DNA from: Flexilinea sp.
GTDB taxonomy: Bacteria > Chloroflexota > Anaerolineae > Anaerolineales > Anaerolineaceae
Direction: 5' to 3'
Assembly (NCBI GenBank): GCA_026645735.1
Contig: JAPKMT010000033.1
Location: 1-38,094 of the forward strand
Length of the DNA: 38,094 bases
Under the pieces are notes generated by a model. It worked only from the letters and a program-made list of their open reading frames with translations. It searched no databases and was not told where the DNA came from. This document shows, piece by piece, positions 16,646-26,328 of this stretch (the stretch's first letter is position 1; each line of letters starts with the position of its first letter). Both the position numbers and the translations under genes were made by a program.

Positions 16646-16720
16646 CTTTCTGAAAACATATTTTTTGATAATCCTGGAAAACAAGTCCCAAAATTAATCA
16701 ATTCGAAATTCAGGAAGGTT

Positions 16721-16812
16721 TTGTTGTTAATAATTTCTTTTTTTATCGACTCTATTTATAAAACAAACCGGATAGAATCTTATTTCTCAGAAAAAGAAAT
16801 TATCAACAACAG
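16721..16812. repeat. Long inverted repeat in the leader of the permease gene
   Basis: Bases 16721-16744 and 16789-16812 are near-perfect reverse complements (about 22 of 24 match) separated by about 44 bases, ending 40 bases before the permease ATG. An ATTCGAAATT at about 16701-16710 recalls the ends of the repeats around the RACo-type gene, so this may be a diverged relative. As RNA it could fold into a large stem that affects permease expression. No convincing gene lies in the 254-base gap 16598-16851. Confidence 0.5.
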
Positions 16813-16851
16813 AATGATTCATCATCGTTAAATCATTTTGAAGGAGGACTA

Positions 16852-17835
16852 ATGGCAAGCTACATCGCAAAAAGATTACTCGTCATTCCATTATTGTTAC
16901 TCGTTTTTTCCATCGTCATTTTCTTCTTGATCCAGGCGCCTCCAGGTGATTTTATGACTACCTATTCAGCCATCCTTGCCGGTTCAGGATCTTCCATGGA
17001 TAATGAACAGTTGAATTTAATGCGCGTCGATTATGGTTTGGACAAACCGATGCATATTCAATATTTTCGTTGGATGGGTAAACTGCTGCATGGAGATATG
17101 GGATTGTCGCTTTTGTATATGCTTCCTAATACAAAACTGATTGGTGATAGAATTGGCCTGACCGTTCTGTTAGCATTTTTTTCTTTTATACTCTCCTGGT
17201 TAATTGCAATTCCAGCGGGAATCTTTTCGGCAACTCATAAAAATTCTATAGGTGATTATTTCTTCACAGTTATTAACTATATTGGTGTAGCAATCCCCAA
17301 TTTTTTTCTGGCGTTGTTGCTCATGTGGATTTGCTATGACCTTTGGGGATTAAATCTGGTCGGCTTATTTTCACCAAAATATGAAATGGCTCCCTGGAGC
17401 TGGGCAAAAATTGGCGATTTATTGAGTCATATCTGGCTGCCTTCATTAATATTAGCCTTAGGAGGATCTGCCAGACTGACTCGAATTATGAGAGCCAATC
17501 TTCTGGACGAACTCGGGAAACCATATATGATTACCGGCAGAGCAAAAGGAATGTCCGAATGGGCTCTTGTGATGAAATACCCGGTCCGTCTGGCAATTAA
17601 CCCGCTGGTAAGCACCATCGGTAATTACATTCCTCAGCTTTTTTCTGGATCCCTGGTCGTTGCGACTGTCATGAATCTGCAAAATATCGGTCCGTTGCTG
17701 TTACAGGCACTTTCCATGCAGGATATGTATCTCTCGGGATCCATTTTGCTTGTTTATTGTCTTTTGGCAATTGTCGGAACGATTCTTTCTGATATGTTAT
17801 TGGTATGGGTTGATCCCCGTATTCGAATGGAGTAG
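16852..17835 (+). CDS. ABC transporter permease, DppB/OppB type
   Basis: A 327-residue inner-membrane subunit with six likely membrane helices. The first is at about residues 8-27, followed by a long extracellular loop rich in charged residues. The cytoplasmic coupling (EAA-type) loop is GRAKGMSEWALVMKYPVRLAINP, which contacts the ATPases. A GAAGGAGG site lies six bases before the ATG. It forms the importer channel with the next gene, and the stop lies just ahead of that gene's start. Confidence 0.95.
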   Translation: MASYIAKRLLVIPLLLLVFSIVIFFLIQAPPGDFMTTYSAILAGSGSSMDNEQLNLMRVDYGLDKPMHIQYFRWMGKLLHGDMGLSLLYMLPNTKLIGDRIGLTVLLAFFSFILSWLIAIPAGIFSATHKNSIGDYFFTVINYIGVAIPNFFLALLLMWICYDLWGLNLVGLFSPKYEMAPWSWAKIGDLLSHIWLPSLILALGGSARLTRIMRANLLDELGKPYMITGRAKGMSEWALVMKYPVRLAINPLVSTIGNYIPQLFSGSLVVATVMNLQNIGPLLLQALSMQDMYLSGSILLVYCLLAIVGTILSDMLLVWVDPRIRME

Positions 17836-17839
17836 AAAA

Positions 17840-19012
17840 ATGACCGAAAACAAAGGATCCTCATACAAAGAAAACCCAATTACATTGATTCCCGATAAAG
17901 AAGTGAGTGAAGAGTTTTCATCCACTGCAAGTGAAGAAAAAGTATCTGTTGCATCGAATTGGAAGCTTGTCTGGTGGCGGTATCGCAAAAATCGTCTGGC
18001 AGTTGTCAGTTTATTCCTGCTATTTTTTGTTCTGACCATAATTATTTTTCCTGATTTTTATGCGAACCAATATTCTGAAAAGACAAATGCCCGTGAAGCT
18101 TATATACCGATCCAAAAAATACATTTTCTACGGGACGGTAAAGTAGATATGTGGGCAGAAAAACTGGTCGGTAAGAGAAACATGAAGACGTTGGCGATGG
18201 AATGGGTTTCTGATCCTGCTCAACCGGTAGATATAAAATTTTTTGGAAAAGGCTTCCAGTGGAAATTTCTTTTCTGGAAGACGGAACGTCATTTAATCGT
18301 TCCAGTCGATACATCGGAGCGGATTTTCATTTTAGGCTCCGATCGAATGGGCAGAGATCAATGGTCGCGCCTGATGTACGCAACCAAAACATCCTTGACC
18401 GTTGGCATGGTTTCAGTTTTGATCAGTGTGCTGTTAGGCGTTCTGCTCGGCGGAATCAGCGGTTATTTTGGCGGAACCGCTGACATGATTATTCAGCGGC
18501 TTATTGAAATCCTAAATTCTGTCCCCTATGTTCCGATTTGGATGGCAATGACAGCTGCTTTGCCGCGTGACTGGTCATCGGAACAACGTTTTTTCGCGAT
18601 TACTGTGATTCTCTCCTTATTAGGCTGGACTACTCTGGGACGAGAAGTACGAGGAAAGTTTTTATCCATTCGGGAAGAAGATTATGTTTTGGCAGCAGAG
18701 TTAATTGGATGCAGCAAATTTCGCATCATCACCAGTCATATGGTACCGACTTTCCTGAGTCACATCATCGCTACTGGAACTTTAATGATTCCTCAAATGA
18801 TTGTCAATGAGACTTCTCTAAGCTTTCTCGGTCTGGGGCTTCGTCCGCCGGCAATTAGTTACGGTGTGATGCTTCAGGAAGCTCAAAATGTAAAAACGAT
18901 GGCTCAGGCACCCTGGCTGATGATTCCGGGTCTCGTTGTTGTGATCACAGTATTAATGTTCAACCTAGCCGGGGATGGTCTGCGTGATGCAGCGGATCCG
19001 TACAGTAAATAG
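17840..19012 (+). CDS. ABC transporter permease, DppC/OppC type, with an enlarged first loop
   Basis: A 390-residue second permease. The ATG at 17840 is chosen because GGAG lies seven bases upstream; the frame is open further back but then overlaps the previous gene. A ~45-residue polar N-terminus, the WWRYRKNRLAVVSLFLL entry and the first helix are followed by a ~110-residue extracellular loop before the core (SDRMGRDQWSRLMYATKTSL). The coupling loop is AELIGCSKFRIITSHMVP, and FLGLGLRPPAISYGVML is typical of DppC. The long loop is common in OppC-like sugar importers of Thermotogae and Chloroflexota and may contact the large binding protein. Confidence 0.94.
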   Translation: MTENKGSSYKENPITLIPDKEVSEEFSSTASEEKVSVASNWKLVWWRYRKNRLAVVSLFLLFFVLTIIIFPDFYANQYSEKTNAREAYIPIQKIHFLRDGKVDMWAEKLVGKRNMKTLAMEWVSDPAQPVDIKFFGKGFQWKFLFWKTERHLIVPVDTSERIFILGSDRMGRDQWSRLMYATKTSLTVGMVSVLISVLLGVLLGGISGYFGGTADMIIQRLIEILNSVPYVPIWMAMTAALPRDWSSEQRFFAITVILSLLGWTTLGREVRGKFLSIREEDYVLAAELIGCSKFRIITSHMVPTFLSHIIATGTLMIPQMIVNETSLSFLGLGLRPPAISYGVMLQEAQNVKTMAQAPWLMIPGLVVVITVLMFNLAGDGLRDAADPYSK

Positions 19013-19020
19013 GAGCGGAA

Positions 19021-20046
19021 ATGACAGATCAAAAACCATTATTATCTGTACGTGATATAAAAGTCTATTTCAATCTGGATGAAGGAACTGTAAAATCGGT
19101 CGATGGTGTTTCGTTTGACGCTTACGAAGGTCAAGTTCTGGGTATCGTCGGTGAATCCGGTTGCGGGAAATCTGTAACCATGAAATCCATTCTCAGAATT
19201 GTTGAACCGCCCGGAAAAATTATGGAAGGACAGGTTCTACTAAGTAAACGCGATCATCCGGATGAATACCTCGATCTGACTTCGATGAATGAAAAAGGAA
19301 AAGAAATCCGGGCTGTACGCGGTGGAGAAATCGCACTGATTCCCCAAGAGCCCATGGCAGCGTTTAGCCCGGTTCACACGATTGGTAACCAGATTATCGA
19401 AGCGATCATGCTTCACTGCGATGTCAATAAGAAAGAAGCGCGTGAAATCTGTATCCAATCGCTCAAATCTGTCGGGATGTCCATGCCGGAGAAAAGAGTT
19501 GATTCGTACTCTTGGCAATTGTCCGGAGGACTTCGTCAAAGAGCAATTATAGCAATGGCAATTGCAGGGAATCCGCGCCTGCTGATTGCAGATGAACCAA
19601 CAACAGCTATCGATGTCACAACCCAGGCGCAAATATTGAAGTTATTGAAGGATCTGCAGCGTGAGAGAGGAATGTCTATCTTGTTTATCACGCATGATCT
19701 GGGTGTTATTGCTCAGATGGCGCAATATGTCGTAGTAATGTACCTCGGTCGTGTCATGGAAAAAGGACCGGTCGATTCCATTTTCCATGATCCAAAACAT
19801 CCATATACTCAAGCGCTCCTGCGATCGATTCCCTCAGCACAAAAAACAACGAAGATAAAATTGCCAACCATCAGCGGATCGATTCCTCATCCCTTTAATA
19901 AACCCAAAGGTTGTCCATTCCATCCGCGCTGTGCGTATGCGATCAAAGGGAAATGCAACGTCAATTTGCCTTCCGAGTATATCGTAGGAGACCAGCAGTA
20001 TGTCAGCTGCTTTCGTTATGAAAAAAGCGAGGTAAATATCAGATGA
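19021..20046 (+). CDS. ABC transporter ATPase, DppD/OppD type
   Basis: A 341-residue cytoplasmic ATPase. Walker A is GESGCGKS (about residues 44-51), the Q-loop is ALIPQEPM, the signature is LSGGLRQR and Walker B is [12 protein letters not shown], followed by the switch histidine in FITHD. The C-terminal oligopeptide-ABC extension contains the cysteine cluster [16 protein letters not shown], which in relatives can bind an Fe-S cluster. GGAG lies just before the ATG, and the stop overlaps the next ATPase start (ATGA). Confidence 0.95.
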   Translation: MTDQKPLLSVRDIKVYFNLDEGTVKSVDGVSFDAYEGQVLGIVGESGCGKSVTMKSILRIVEPPGKIMEGQVLLSKRDHPDEYLDLTSMNEKGKEIRAVRGGEIALIPQEPMAAFSPVHTIGNQIIEAIMLHCDVNKKEAREICIQSLKSVGMSMPEKRVDSYSWQLSGGLRQRAIIAMAIAGNPRLLIADEPTTAIDVTTQAQILKLLKDLQRERGMSILFITHDLGVIAQMAQYVVVMYLGRVMEKGPVDSIFHDPKHPYTQALLRSIPSAQKTTKIKLPTISGSIPHPFNKPKGCPFHPRCAYAIKGKCNVNLPSEYIVGDQQYVSCFRYEKSEVNIR

Positions 20047-21086
20047 GCGATATCACTCTTAACCCTAAAAACATTCCTGCTGAAAGGCTTCTGCATGTCA
20101 GTCATCTGAAAAAATATTTTCCCATCACCAGTGGAATCTTTAAAAAACATGTTGGAGATATCAAGGCAGTTGATGATCTGAATCTGTATATTAATGAGGG
20201 AGAGACGCTCGGTCTTGTCGGTGAGTCGGGTTGTGGAAAAACAACCGCGGCACGCTGTATTTTGCGAGCTTATGAACCAACAGAAGGAGAAATTCTCTTT
20301 CGGAATAAAAAACAGGAATATGTTGATCTCGCTCACATGTCGGATAAAGATCTGCGGCCATTGAGAACGGAAATGCAGATGATTTTTCAGGATCCATTTG
20401 GTTCTCTGAATCCACGCATGAACATCTTTGACATTGTCAGCGAACCTATGCTGGTGAACGGAATTCGTAATCGCAAAGAGAGAGAAGAACGAGTAGTGGA
20501 TTTACTGAAAAAGGTTGGACTAAGGCCAGAATATATGGTCAGATATCCTCATTCTTTCAGCGGCGGTCAAAGACAGCGAATTGGTATTGCGCGAGCTTTG
20601 GCGCTTCAACCCAGGTTAGTAGTAGCCGATGAGCCTGTTTCTGCTTTGGATGTTTCTGTTCAGGCGCAAGTATTAAATTTATTGATGGAATTAATGGAAG
20701 ACATGGGTCTAACATACTTGTTTGTTGCACATGATCTTTCCGTTGTCCGTCATATTTGCGATCGAGTTACCGTTATGTACGTCGGAAAAATTGTTGAAAC
20801 GGCCCCTACAGAAGAACTATATTATAATCCGCGCCATCCTTATACAGAAGCGTTGATGGCAGCAGTCCCGATAGCAGATCCACGATTGCAGCAGGATCGC
20901 AAAGGTCTACCAGGTGAAGTGCCCAGTCCTGCCAAACCACCAAGCGGTTGTTATTTCCATCCCAGATGCAGTTATTGTGAAGATCGATGCAAAACAGAGG
21001 TGCCGGAACTGCGCGAAATCTCTCCGAACCATTGGACCGCCTGTCACAGAGCAGAAGTATTATCTCTCGAAGGATTAAAAACATGA
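20043..21086 (+). CDS. ABC transporter ATPase, DppF/OppF type
   Basis: A 347-residue ATPase pairing with the preceding gene. It shows the F-subunit entry [15 protein letters not shown], Walker [11 protein letters not shown]-loop [14 protein letters not shown], signature FSGGQRQR and Walker [15 protein letters not shown]. The C-terminal [15 protein letters not shown] cysteine motif is also present. It overlaps its neighbours by four bases on both sides, so the importer and the NagA-like gene are translationally linked. Confidence 0.96.
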   Translation: MSDITLNPKNIPAERLLHVSHLKKYFPITSGIFKKHVGDIKAVDDLNLYINEGETLGLVGESGCGKTTAARCILRAYEPTEGEILFRNKKQEYVDLAHMSDKDLRPLRTEMQMIFQDPFGSLNPRMNIFDIVSEPMLVNGIRNRKEREERVVDLLKKVGLRPEYMVRYPHSFSGGQRQRIGIARALALQPRLVVADEPVSALDVSVQAQVLNLLMELMEDMGLTYLFVAHDLSVVRHICDRVTVMYVGKIVETAPTEELYYNPRHPYTEALMAAVPIADPRLQQDRKGLPGEVPSPAKPPSGCYFHPRCSYCEDRCKTEVPELREISPNHWTACHRAEVLSLEGLKT

Positions 21087-22273
21087 CTGCCTCCAATAAA
21101 CCAATAGCAATCATCCATGGGAAAATCATCCTCTCCGATACAATTGTTGAAGGAAAAACAATTTTAATTGCCGATGGAAAAATTAAAGCCGTCGATCAAA
21201 TTAATACTTTAAATAGTGATGAATTTGAAATCATTGATGCAAAACAGAAATATATCACACCAGGATTGATTGATTTACACATTCACGGCTGCCTGCATCA
21301 TACGTTCAATGAAGCAGATCCTGCTGCTTTTCACGTCATCCTGGCAAAAACGCTTTTGAGCGGCGTTACAACGCTCCAGCCAACTCTTGTGTCTGCCCCA
21401 ATACAGGAACTATGTAATTCACTTGATTTTATTGGTAGATGGAGAAAATCGCAAAAAAACGGCCAATCAAAAATTACCGGTGCCTATCTGGAAAGTCCGT
21501 ATATCTCACCGGCTGCAAATGGAGCCATCCCTGCTTCCACATTGCGGTCACCAGATGATGGATCAATTGACGCACTTCTGGATATTCCTGATGCCCTTTC
21601 GATGTTCATGATCGCACCGGAATTGCCCGATGCTGTTAATGCAATCAAAAAGATTTCTGCAAAAGGGATCATCGCAGCATTAGGTCATTCCATGGCTATT
21701 GAGAAGGAAATAATACCGGCAATCGATGCAGGTGCTTCGCACGTAACACACCTGTGGAGCGCCATGTCCAGCGTTGTCAGGTATGGTCCCTGGCGACAAC
21801 CGGGTTTACTGGAAGTTACACTGACAAACCAATCGCTAACAGCAGAAATCATAGCCGATAATCGACACCTTCCACCTACGTTAATGAAACTTGCCGTGCA
21901 GTCGAAGAAAGGATTGCTATGCGCAGTTTCAGATGCATTAAATGGAGCCGGATTGCCGGAAGGTTCACATTTTTCTGTGGGAGATCAAATCTACGAAGTT
22001 GCTGATGGGGTCGGAATGGTGCCTGACCGGAGTTGTTTTGCCGGTAGCACAACACTATTAAATCAAGAAATTCCAATCCTCATTCAAGAAGTCGGACTTT
22101 CAATACCGGATGCAATTCGAATGGTCACTGAAATACCGGCAAAGATTATCCGCATTAATCAGGAGACCGGCAGCATAAAGGCAGGCCTTGCTGCTGATTT
22201 GGTTATTTTTAATGACGAATTCACACCTTTACATGTTTTTCAAAATGGTATTTCCGTTTATTCAATGAATTGA
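21083..22273 (+). CDS. N-acetylglucosamine-6-phosphate deacetylase-like amidohydrolase (NagA family)
   Basis: A 396-residue TIM-barrel amidohydrolase that in NagA releases acetate from GlcNAc-6-phosphate. Seen are the metal HxH at His66/His68 ([10 protein letters not shown]), the metal Glu137 in LESPYIS, the ALGHS and HVTHLWSAM histidines, and the catalytic Asp in VSDALNGAG. Two signatures differ from the common NagA form: LESPY for LEGPF, and IADNRHLPP for IADGxHxxP. This hints at a shifted substrate, such as another N-acetylated sugar. The ATG at 21083 overlaps the ATPase stop and has AGGA upstream. With the NagB-like gene it would give fructose-6-phosphate, acetate and ammonium. Confidence 0.85.
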   Translation: MTASNKPIAIIHGKIILSDTIVEGKTILIADGKIKAVDQINTLNSDEFEIIDAKQKYITPGLIDLHIHGCLHHTFNEADPAAFHVILAKTLLSGVTTLQPTLVSAPIQELCNSLDFIGRWRKSQKNGQSKITGAYLESPYISPAANGAIPASTLRSPDDGSIDALLDIPDALSMFMIAPELPDAVNAIKKISAKGIIAALGHSMAIEKEIIPAIDAGASHVTHLWSAMSSVVRYGPWRQPGLLEVTLTNQSLTAEIIADNRHLPPTLMKLAVQSKKGLLCAVSDALNGAGLPEGSHFSVGDQIYEVADGVGMVPDRSCFAGSTTLLNQEIPILIQEVGLSIPDAIRMVTEIPAKIIRINQETGSIKAGLAADLVIFNDEFTPLHVFQNGISVYSMN

Positions 22274-22284
22274 CAGGGGACATT

Positions 22285-22635
22285 ATGAATCATGATTATA
22301 TGAAAACATTTGATGAATTAGAACAATATACACAAGAGAGCGGTCCGAATATTGTTTATAAACATTTGCTGCCGAAAGGTATTGCGGGAGATAATATTTC
22401 AATGGGACTTGTTACGCTCGAAGGGCCAACTGAAACAGAAATAAATGCTCATTCCGAATGGCTGCAGGCGTATGTCGTCTTATCGGGATCCGGCACAATA
22501 ATTCTTGGAAACCAGGAAATTCACATCAGCCAACCATCGATTGTAAACATTCCGATAAACACCATGCATGGTGTCCGATTGAACGCCGGAGAAAAAATGC
22601 AATACATTTATGTAAATAACTATTCATGTAAATAA
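22285..22635 (+). CDS. Small single-domain cupin
   Basis: A 116-residue beta-barrel protein. AHSEWLQAYVVLSGSGTIIL covers the first cupin motif in a weak form, because the usual HxH is reduced to one His. INTMHGVRLN supplies the second-motif His. The metal site may be absent or altered. The start at 22285 has AGGGGA five bases upstream; an earlier ATG at 22270 would put that ribosome site inside the gene. It is wedged between NagA-like and NagB-like genes and is probably a sugar-binding or isomerase-type accessory. Confidence 0.75.
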   Translation: MNHDYMKTFDELEQYTQESGPNIVYKHLLPKGIAGDNISMGLVTLEGPTETEINAHSEWLQAYVVLSGSGTIILGNQEIHISQPSIVNIPINTMHGVRLNAGEKMQYIYVNNYSCK

Positions 22636-22648
22636 AGGAAATTAAACA

Positions 22649-23434
22649 ATGAAACCTATTTTTCAAGATGTTTGGGGGAAACTTCCCGTCTTTGTTTATG
22701 AAACAAATGAGGAAATGGGAAAAGCAGCAGCATATGAAGCTCGTCAGATCATTAATCAGGCTATTCAGACTAATGGATTTGCGAATATTATTATTGCGAC
22801 AGGCAATTCTCAGCTTTCTTTCTTAAAAGTGCTGCGTGACCTCGACAATATTGACTGGGGAAAAGTAAATGTCTTCCATATGGATGAATATGTGGGTCTG
22901 CCTGCCGGTCACACAGCCAGTTTTCCCTACTTTTTAAAAATACATTTTCTGGATTACATCGGCAAAGTTAATAAGTTTTATCCGGTTCCCGGAAATCCGG
23001 ATACTCTAAGAGAAGACATGCTGGAATACGAAAAATTACTGCGCGAAAATCCAGCGGATTTATGTGCTCTGGGAATTGGTGAGAATGGTCATATTGCATT
23101 CAATGATCCGCCATTTGCAGATTTTAATGATCCGGTTTTTATAAAGAAAGTTAGGTTGGCTGAAAAATCACGACGTCAGCAAGTCGGAGAAGGTCATTTC
23201 CATTTTTTGGATGAAGTACCAACTTTTGCGCTCTCTTTGACAATTCCCGCATTGCGATCAGCAAAGAGAATGCTCTGTATGGTTCCGGAATCGAGAAAAG
23301 CTGATGCTGTTGAAAAGACAAAATTACAGGAAATCAATGATGATTGCCCGGCAACGATTTTAAAAGACACGCCCTGGTGTACACTCTTCATGGACAAAGA
23401 TGCGGCTGCTAGAGTTCTCCCTTCAAATCTTTGA
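22649..23434 (+). CDS. Glucosamine-6-phosphate deaminase-like protein (NagB family)
   Basis: A 261-residue cytoplasmic protein of the NagB/6-phosphogluconolactonase fold. IIIATGNSQLSFLKVL forms the phosphate loop, FHMDEYVGL carries the catalytic Asp, and LGIGENGHIAFNDPP carries the catalytic His loop; the last is diagnostic for NagB rather than the lactonase. The reaction is glucosamine-6-phosphate to fructose-6-phosphate plus ammonium. AAGGAA precedes the ATG. Many carbohydrate clusters carry divergent NagB-like genes of uncertain substrate, but its pairing with a NagA-like gene makes an amino-sugar role likely. Confidence 0.88.
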   Translation: MKPIFQDVWGKLPVFVYETNEEMGKAAAYEARQIINQAIQTNGFANIIIATGNSQLSFLKVLRDLDNIDWGKVNVFHMDEYVGLPAGHTASFPYFLKIHFLDYIGKVNKFYPVPGNPDTLREDMLEYEKLLRENPADLCALGIGENGHIAFNDPPFADFNDPVFIKKVRLAEKSRRQQVGEGHFHFLDEVPTFALSLTIPALRSAKRMLCMVPESRKADAVEKTKLQEINDDCPATILKDTPWCTLFMDKDAAARVLPSNL

Positions 23435-23467
23435 ATTGTAGCTATCCGGAATTATGAGAAACTTCTG

Positions 23468-24085
23468 ATGACAAATGAATTGTTTATTCTTGGAGACAGT
23501 ATCTCCATTCATTACACGCCATATCTGCGATCTTTTTTAAGTCCGGATTGGAAAGTGATGCGAAAAGGAGATATTGCTGCACCGGATATTCCTGGAGAAT
23601 TGGACAAAGAGAATGGAACTGACTCAGGCGTTGTTTTGCGCTTCCTGCAAGCTGTTTTATCCCAAATTGCAGCCAAGACCATCCTGTTGAATGCAGGGCT
23701 TCATGATGTGAAACATCAACCGGCAGCCGATAATCCATGTCAAGTATCTTTGCAGCAATATAGTTCCAATCTGAAGAAAATTATTGATCTGGTTGCGGAA
23801 TCAGAAAAAACAATCGTCTGGGTCACTACCACCCCAGTGGACAATGAACAACATCGAAAATTTGAAAAAGACTTTTTTCGCTTCGATCAGGATGTTCTTC
23901 GATACAACCAGGCATCATCAGAAATCATGAAAAGACATGGGATTCAAATCATCGATTTGGGCGGTTTTACAAAAAAACTGGAACCACCGCTGTATCTCGA
24001 TCATGTCCATTTCAATGAAAGAATTCGCGCCTTACAAGCTTCTTTTTTAGCTGGATCTTTATGTATGTTATCTTCAATCAAATAA
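23468..24085 (+). CDS. SGNH/GDSL-family hydrolase, cytoplasmic
   Basis: A 205-residue esterase-type protein with no signal peptide. The nucleophile block GDSIS (Ser11) is at the N-terminus. The oxyanion block appears as LNAGLHDV, with Asn in the position of the usual GxND. The Asp-x-x-His pair is DHVHF near the C-terminus. SGNH enzymes of this size often remove acetyl groups from sugars. Because it should stay inside the cell, its target is likely an imported acetylated sugar or a phosphorylated intermediate. Five bases separate its stop from an alternative start of the next gene. Confidence 0.85.
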   Translation: MTNELFILGDSISIHYTPYLRSFLSPDWKVMRKGDIAAPDIPGELDKENGTDSGVVLRFLQAVLSQIAAKTILLNAGLHDVKHQPAADNPCQVSLQQYSSNLKKIIDLVAESEKTIVWVTTTPVDNEQHRKFEKDFFRFDQDVLRYNQASSEIMKRHGIQIIDLGGFTKKLEPPLYLDHVHFNERIRALQASFLAGSLCMLSSIK

Positions 24086-24101
24086 ACAAATGGTGCTCAG
24101 A

Positions 24102-25253
24102 ATGAATTCAAGAGAACGATTATTAACCACAATGAATTTTCAGGAACCGGATCGAGTCCCGTTCGACTTGGGGAGTACACAAGTAACCGGAATCAATGAA
24201 ATCGCTTATCGCAACCTTCGGAAAGCATATGGGCTGCCGGATAAAGAAGTCGTCTATTCAGACCAAGTCCAGGGACTGGCATTGCCGGATGAAGATTTTC
24301 TTAATCTTATCTGTGCAGATACAAGAGGTCTGTTTCCACTCAATGCTCATAACTGGAATGTTCAGGTCACAGATGGAGGAGATTATTGGCTATACCACGA
24401 TGAATGGGGTATTACCTACCGGAAGCCGAAAACGAATGGTCTATATTTTTCCATTGTTCAGGAACCTCTAAAAAACGAAAAATTGACACCAGACTCCATC
24501 AAAAATTATCAGTGGCCAAATTTTAAAGACCCGGTCCGAATACAGGGTTTCAAAGAGCTTGCAGAAGAATTTCATTCAAAAGGTTTGGCGGTCGTAATAA
24601 AAGATCCATTTGCCGGTATTTTTGAAATGGCACAGCGAATATGCGGCATGGATTATCTACTCATGCTGATGGCAAGCGAACCGGAAATTGCAGGGCTTCT
24701 TTTTGACAAAATGCTGGAACTGAAAATCGATTTTTTCTCATCTGCGCTACCGTCACTAGGAGATTCCATTGATGTGATCGGATTAATGGATGATTATGGT
24801 ACGCAGGTTTCACAGTTGATTTCCCCGCGGATGTTCCGCAATCAAATTAAACCCAGACTAAAAGAGGTATTTAATTGCATTAAAACCTTAGCTCCAAATG
24901 CAAAACGATTTTTCCATTCCTGTGGGAATGTCCGACCATTAATTCCCGATTTTCTGGAAATTGGCGTTCAAATTTTAAATCCAATTCATATCAAAGCAAC
25001 AGGAATGGATCCATCTGAATTGAAGAAAGATTATGGTGACAAAATAGTCTTTTGGGGCGGGGGAATTGATACGCAAGGTATTCTGCCGATGGGGACACCA
25101 CAAGAAGTTCGAGAGGACGTAAAACGGAATCTCGAAGCTTTAATGCCTGGTGGCGGTTATATTTTCAATACGATCCATAACATTCAGGCGGATGTTCCTC
25201 CTGAGAACCTGGTTGCAATGATTGAAACACTACATATCTATGGAGTTTATTAA
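24102..25253 (+). CDS. UroD-fold methyltransferase-like protein 1
   Basis: A 383-residue protein of the uroporphyrinogen decarboxylase/cobalamin methyltransferase superfamily. The entry MNSRERLLTTMNFQEPDRVPFDLG, the zinc-site motif FFHSCGNVRPLIPDF and the ending GGGIDTQ...GGGYIFNTIHNIQADVPPENL fit the corrinoid methyltransferase branch rather than haem-synthesis HemE. There is no nearby haem operon. MNSRER at 24102 is the family-typical start; an ATG 12 bases earlier is possible, and neither has a clear ribosome site. It would transfer a methyl group between an O- or N-methylated compound and a corrinoid protein. First of three consecutive UroD-like genes. Confidence 0.9.
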   Translation: MNSRERLLTTMNFQEPDRVPFDLGSTQVTGINEIAYRNLRKAYGLPDKEVVYSDQVQGLALPDEDFLNLICADTRGLFPLNAHNWNVQVTDGGDYWLYHDEWGITYRKPKTNGLYFSIVQEPLKNEKLTPDSIKNYQWPNFKDPVRIQGFKELAEEFHSKGLAVVIKDPFAGIFEMAQRICGMDYLLMLMASEPEIAGLLFDKMLELKIDFFSSALPSLGDSIDVIGLMDDYGTQVSQLISPRMFRNQIKPRLKEVFNCIKTLAPNAKRFFHSCGNVRPLIPDFLEIGVQILNPIHIKATGMDPSELKKDYGDKIVFWGGGIDTQGILPMGTPQEVREDVKRNLEALMPGGGYIFNTIHNIQADVPPENLVAMIETLHIYGVY

Positions 25254-25257
25254 AGAT

Positions 25258-26328
25258 ATGATACTCACAACAGATCAATTTCTACCTCTAGAATTTATTT
25301 TTAATCCGAATTGGTGGAATAAAACTGCTGGAATCAAGTTTAATGCTCCTTTTTATATGGATGCGGATACCCGTGAAAAAAATGACGTGTTGATGCGGCG
25401 TGTTCTTTATGAAAAATTCGGTTGTTTTGGATTTGGAGAACAAGACCCGCAGCCTCGACCCGTTATCGGTTCTTCTTTTGTAGCAGGGGGATTTATTATT
25501 CCCGCTATGTTGGGAGCAGAAATCCGTTTTTCTGATGCAGAAGCGCCTCAACCGCTGCCTGTTGCTTTGACAAAGCAGGAAATTGAATCCTTTCGACGAC
25601 CCGATTTTCGTAATATGTGGCCGATGTCGGAACTGATCCGGAGCTGGGATGCGCAGGAAAAAAAATACGGGTTTCTGGTTGGAGATTTAAATACCGATGG
25701 TTTGTTGAATGCTGCCTATCATTTTTATGGTGCGGATCTTTTTGCTGATTTATTAGAAGAACCAGACCGTCCCGTCAGATTTATGCAGGAAATTGCAGAT
25801 TTAATTGTAGATACAACCTCTTATATTCAGCGCCGCACCGGAAGTTACTCGATTTCAGTCAATCGAATGGCAGCACATTTGAATCCAACTCCGTTTATTC
25901 ACGCAAATTGTTCTGTTCAAATGATTTCCCCCCGCATTTATTCCCGATGCCAACTTGCGATCGAGCAAAAAATGGCGGAAAAAATTCAGCCGTTTGGAAT
26001 TCATCATTGCGGCGTACAGATGGAACGATACGCAGCAGAATATGTGAAAGTCCCAATAGATTTTTGTGATGTCGGATGGGGTTCGGATCCTTTAAAATGC
26101 CGTGAAGCGCTGCCGGACACCTTTTTAAATTTACGTCTCAGCCCAATCCGCATGCTTCGTAATAATCGGGAAGAAATCATTGCGGATACGGAATACTTAT
26201 TAAATCGTGTCGGGTCTTTAGATCATATTGGAATTTGTTGTATCAATATGGATTATGGCACACCGGAAGAGAATTTGATTGCAGTCTGTAAGGTCGTAGA
26301 AAAATACAGAAAGTCGTCAGGTAAATAA
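25258..26328 (+). CDS. UroD-fold methyltransferase-like protein 2
   Basis: A 356-residue protein of the same superfamily but clearly diverged from its neighbour. The putative zinc motif is FGIHHCGVQMERY, followed by VPIDFCDVGWGSDP. The C-terminus CCINMDYGTPEENL parallels the usual GTPEE-type ending. The ATG at 25258 is the first after the upstream stop, with GGAG 12 bases ahead; an earlier in-frame ATG would overlap that gene. FNPNWWNKTAGIKFNAPFYMDADTR near the N-terminus is distinctive. Close packing (four bases from the previous stop, zero to the next start) suggests co-translation, perhaps of a complex. Confidence 0.82.
   Translation: MILTTDQFLPLEFIFNPNWWNKTAGIKFNAPFYMDADTREKNDVLMRRVLYEKFGCFGFGEQDPQPRPVIGSSFVAGGFIIPAMLGAEIRFSDAEAPQPLPVALTKQEIESFRRPDFRNMWPMSELIRSWDAQEKKYGFLVGDLNTDGLLNAAYHFYGADLFADLLEEPDRPVRFMQEIADLIVDTTSYIQRRTGSYSISVNRMAAHLNPTPFIHANCSVQMISPRIYSRCQLAIEQKMAEKIQPFGIHHCGVQMERYAAEYVKVPIDFCDVGWGSDPLKCREALPDTFLNLRLSPIRMLRNNREEIIADTEYLLNRVGSLDHIGICCINMDYGTPEENLIAVCKVVEKYRKSSGK

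Noticed and set aside
16619-16831. Plus-strand open frame of 70 codons between binding protein and permease
   Set aside because: It starts inside the strong hairpin, runs through the inverted repeat and has no ribosome site; the region is better explained as structured leader.
14669-21086. Reading the ABC importer as a peptide transporter
   Set aside because: The family is named for oligopeptides, but no peptidase lies in the cluster and all downstream genes act on sugars; a carbohydrate ligand is more likely.
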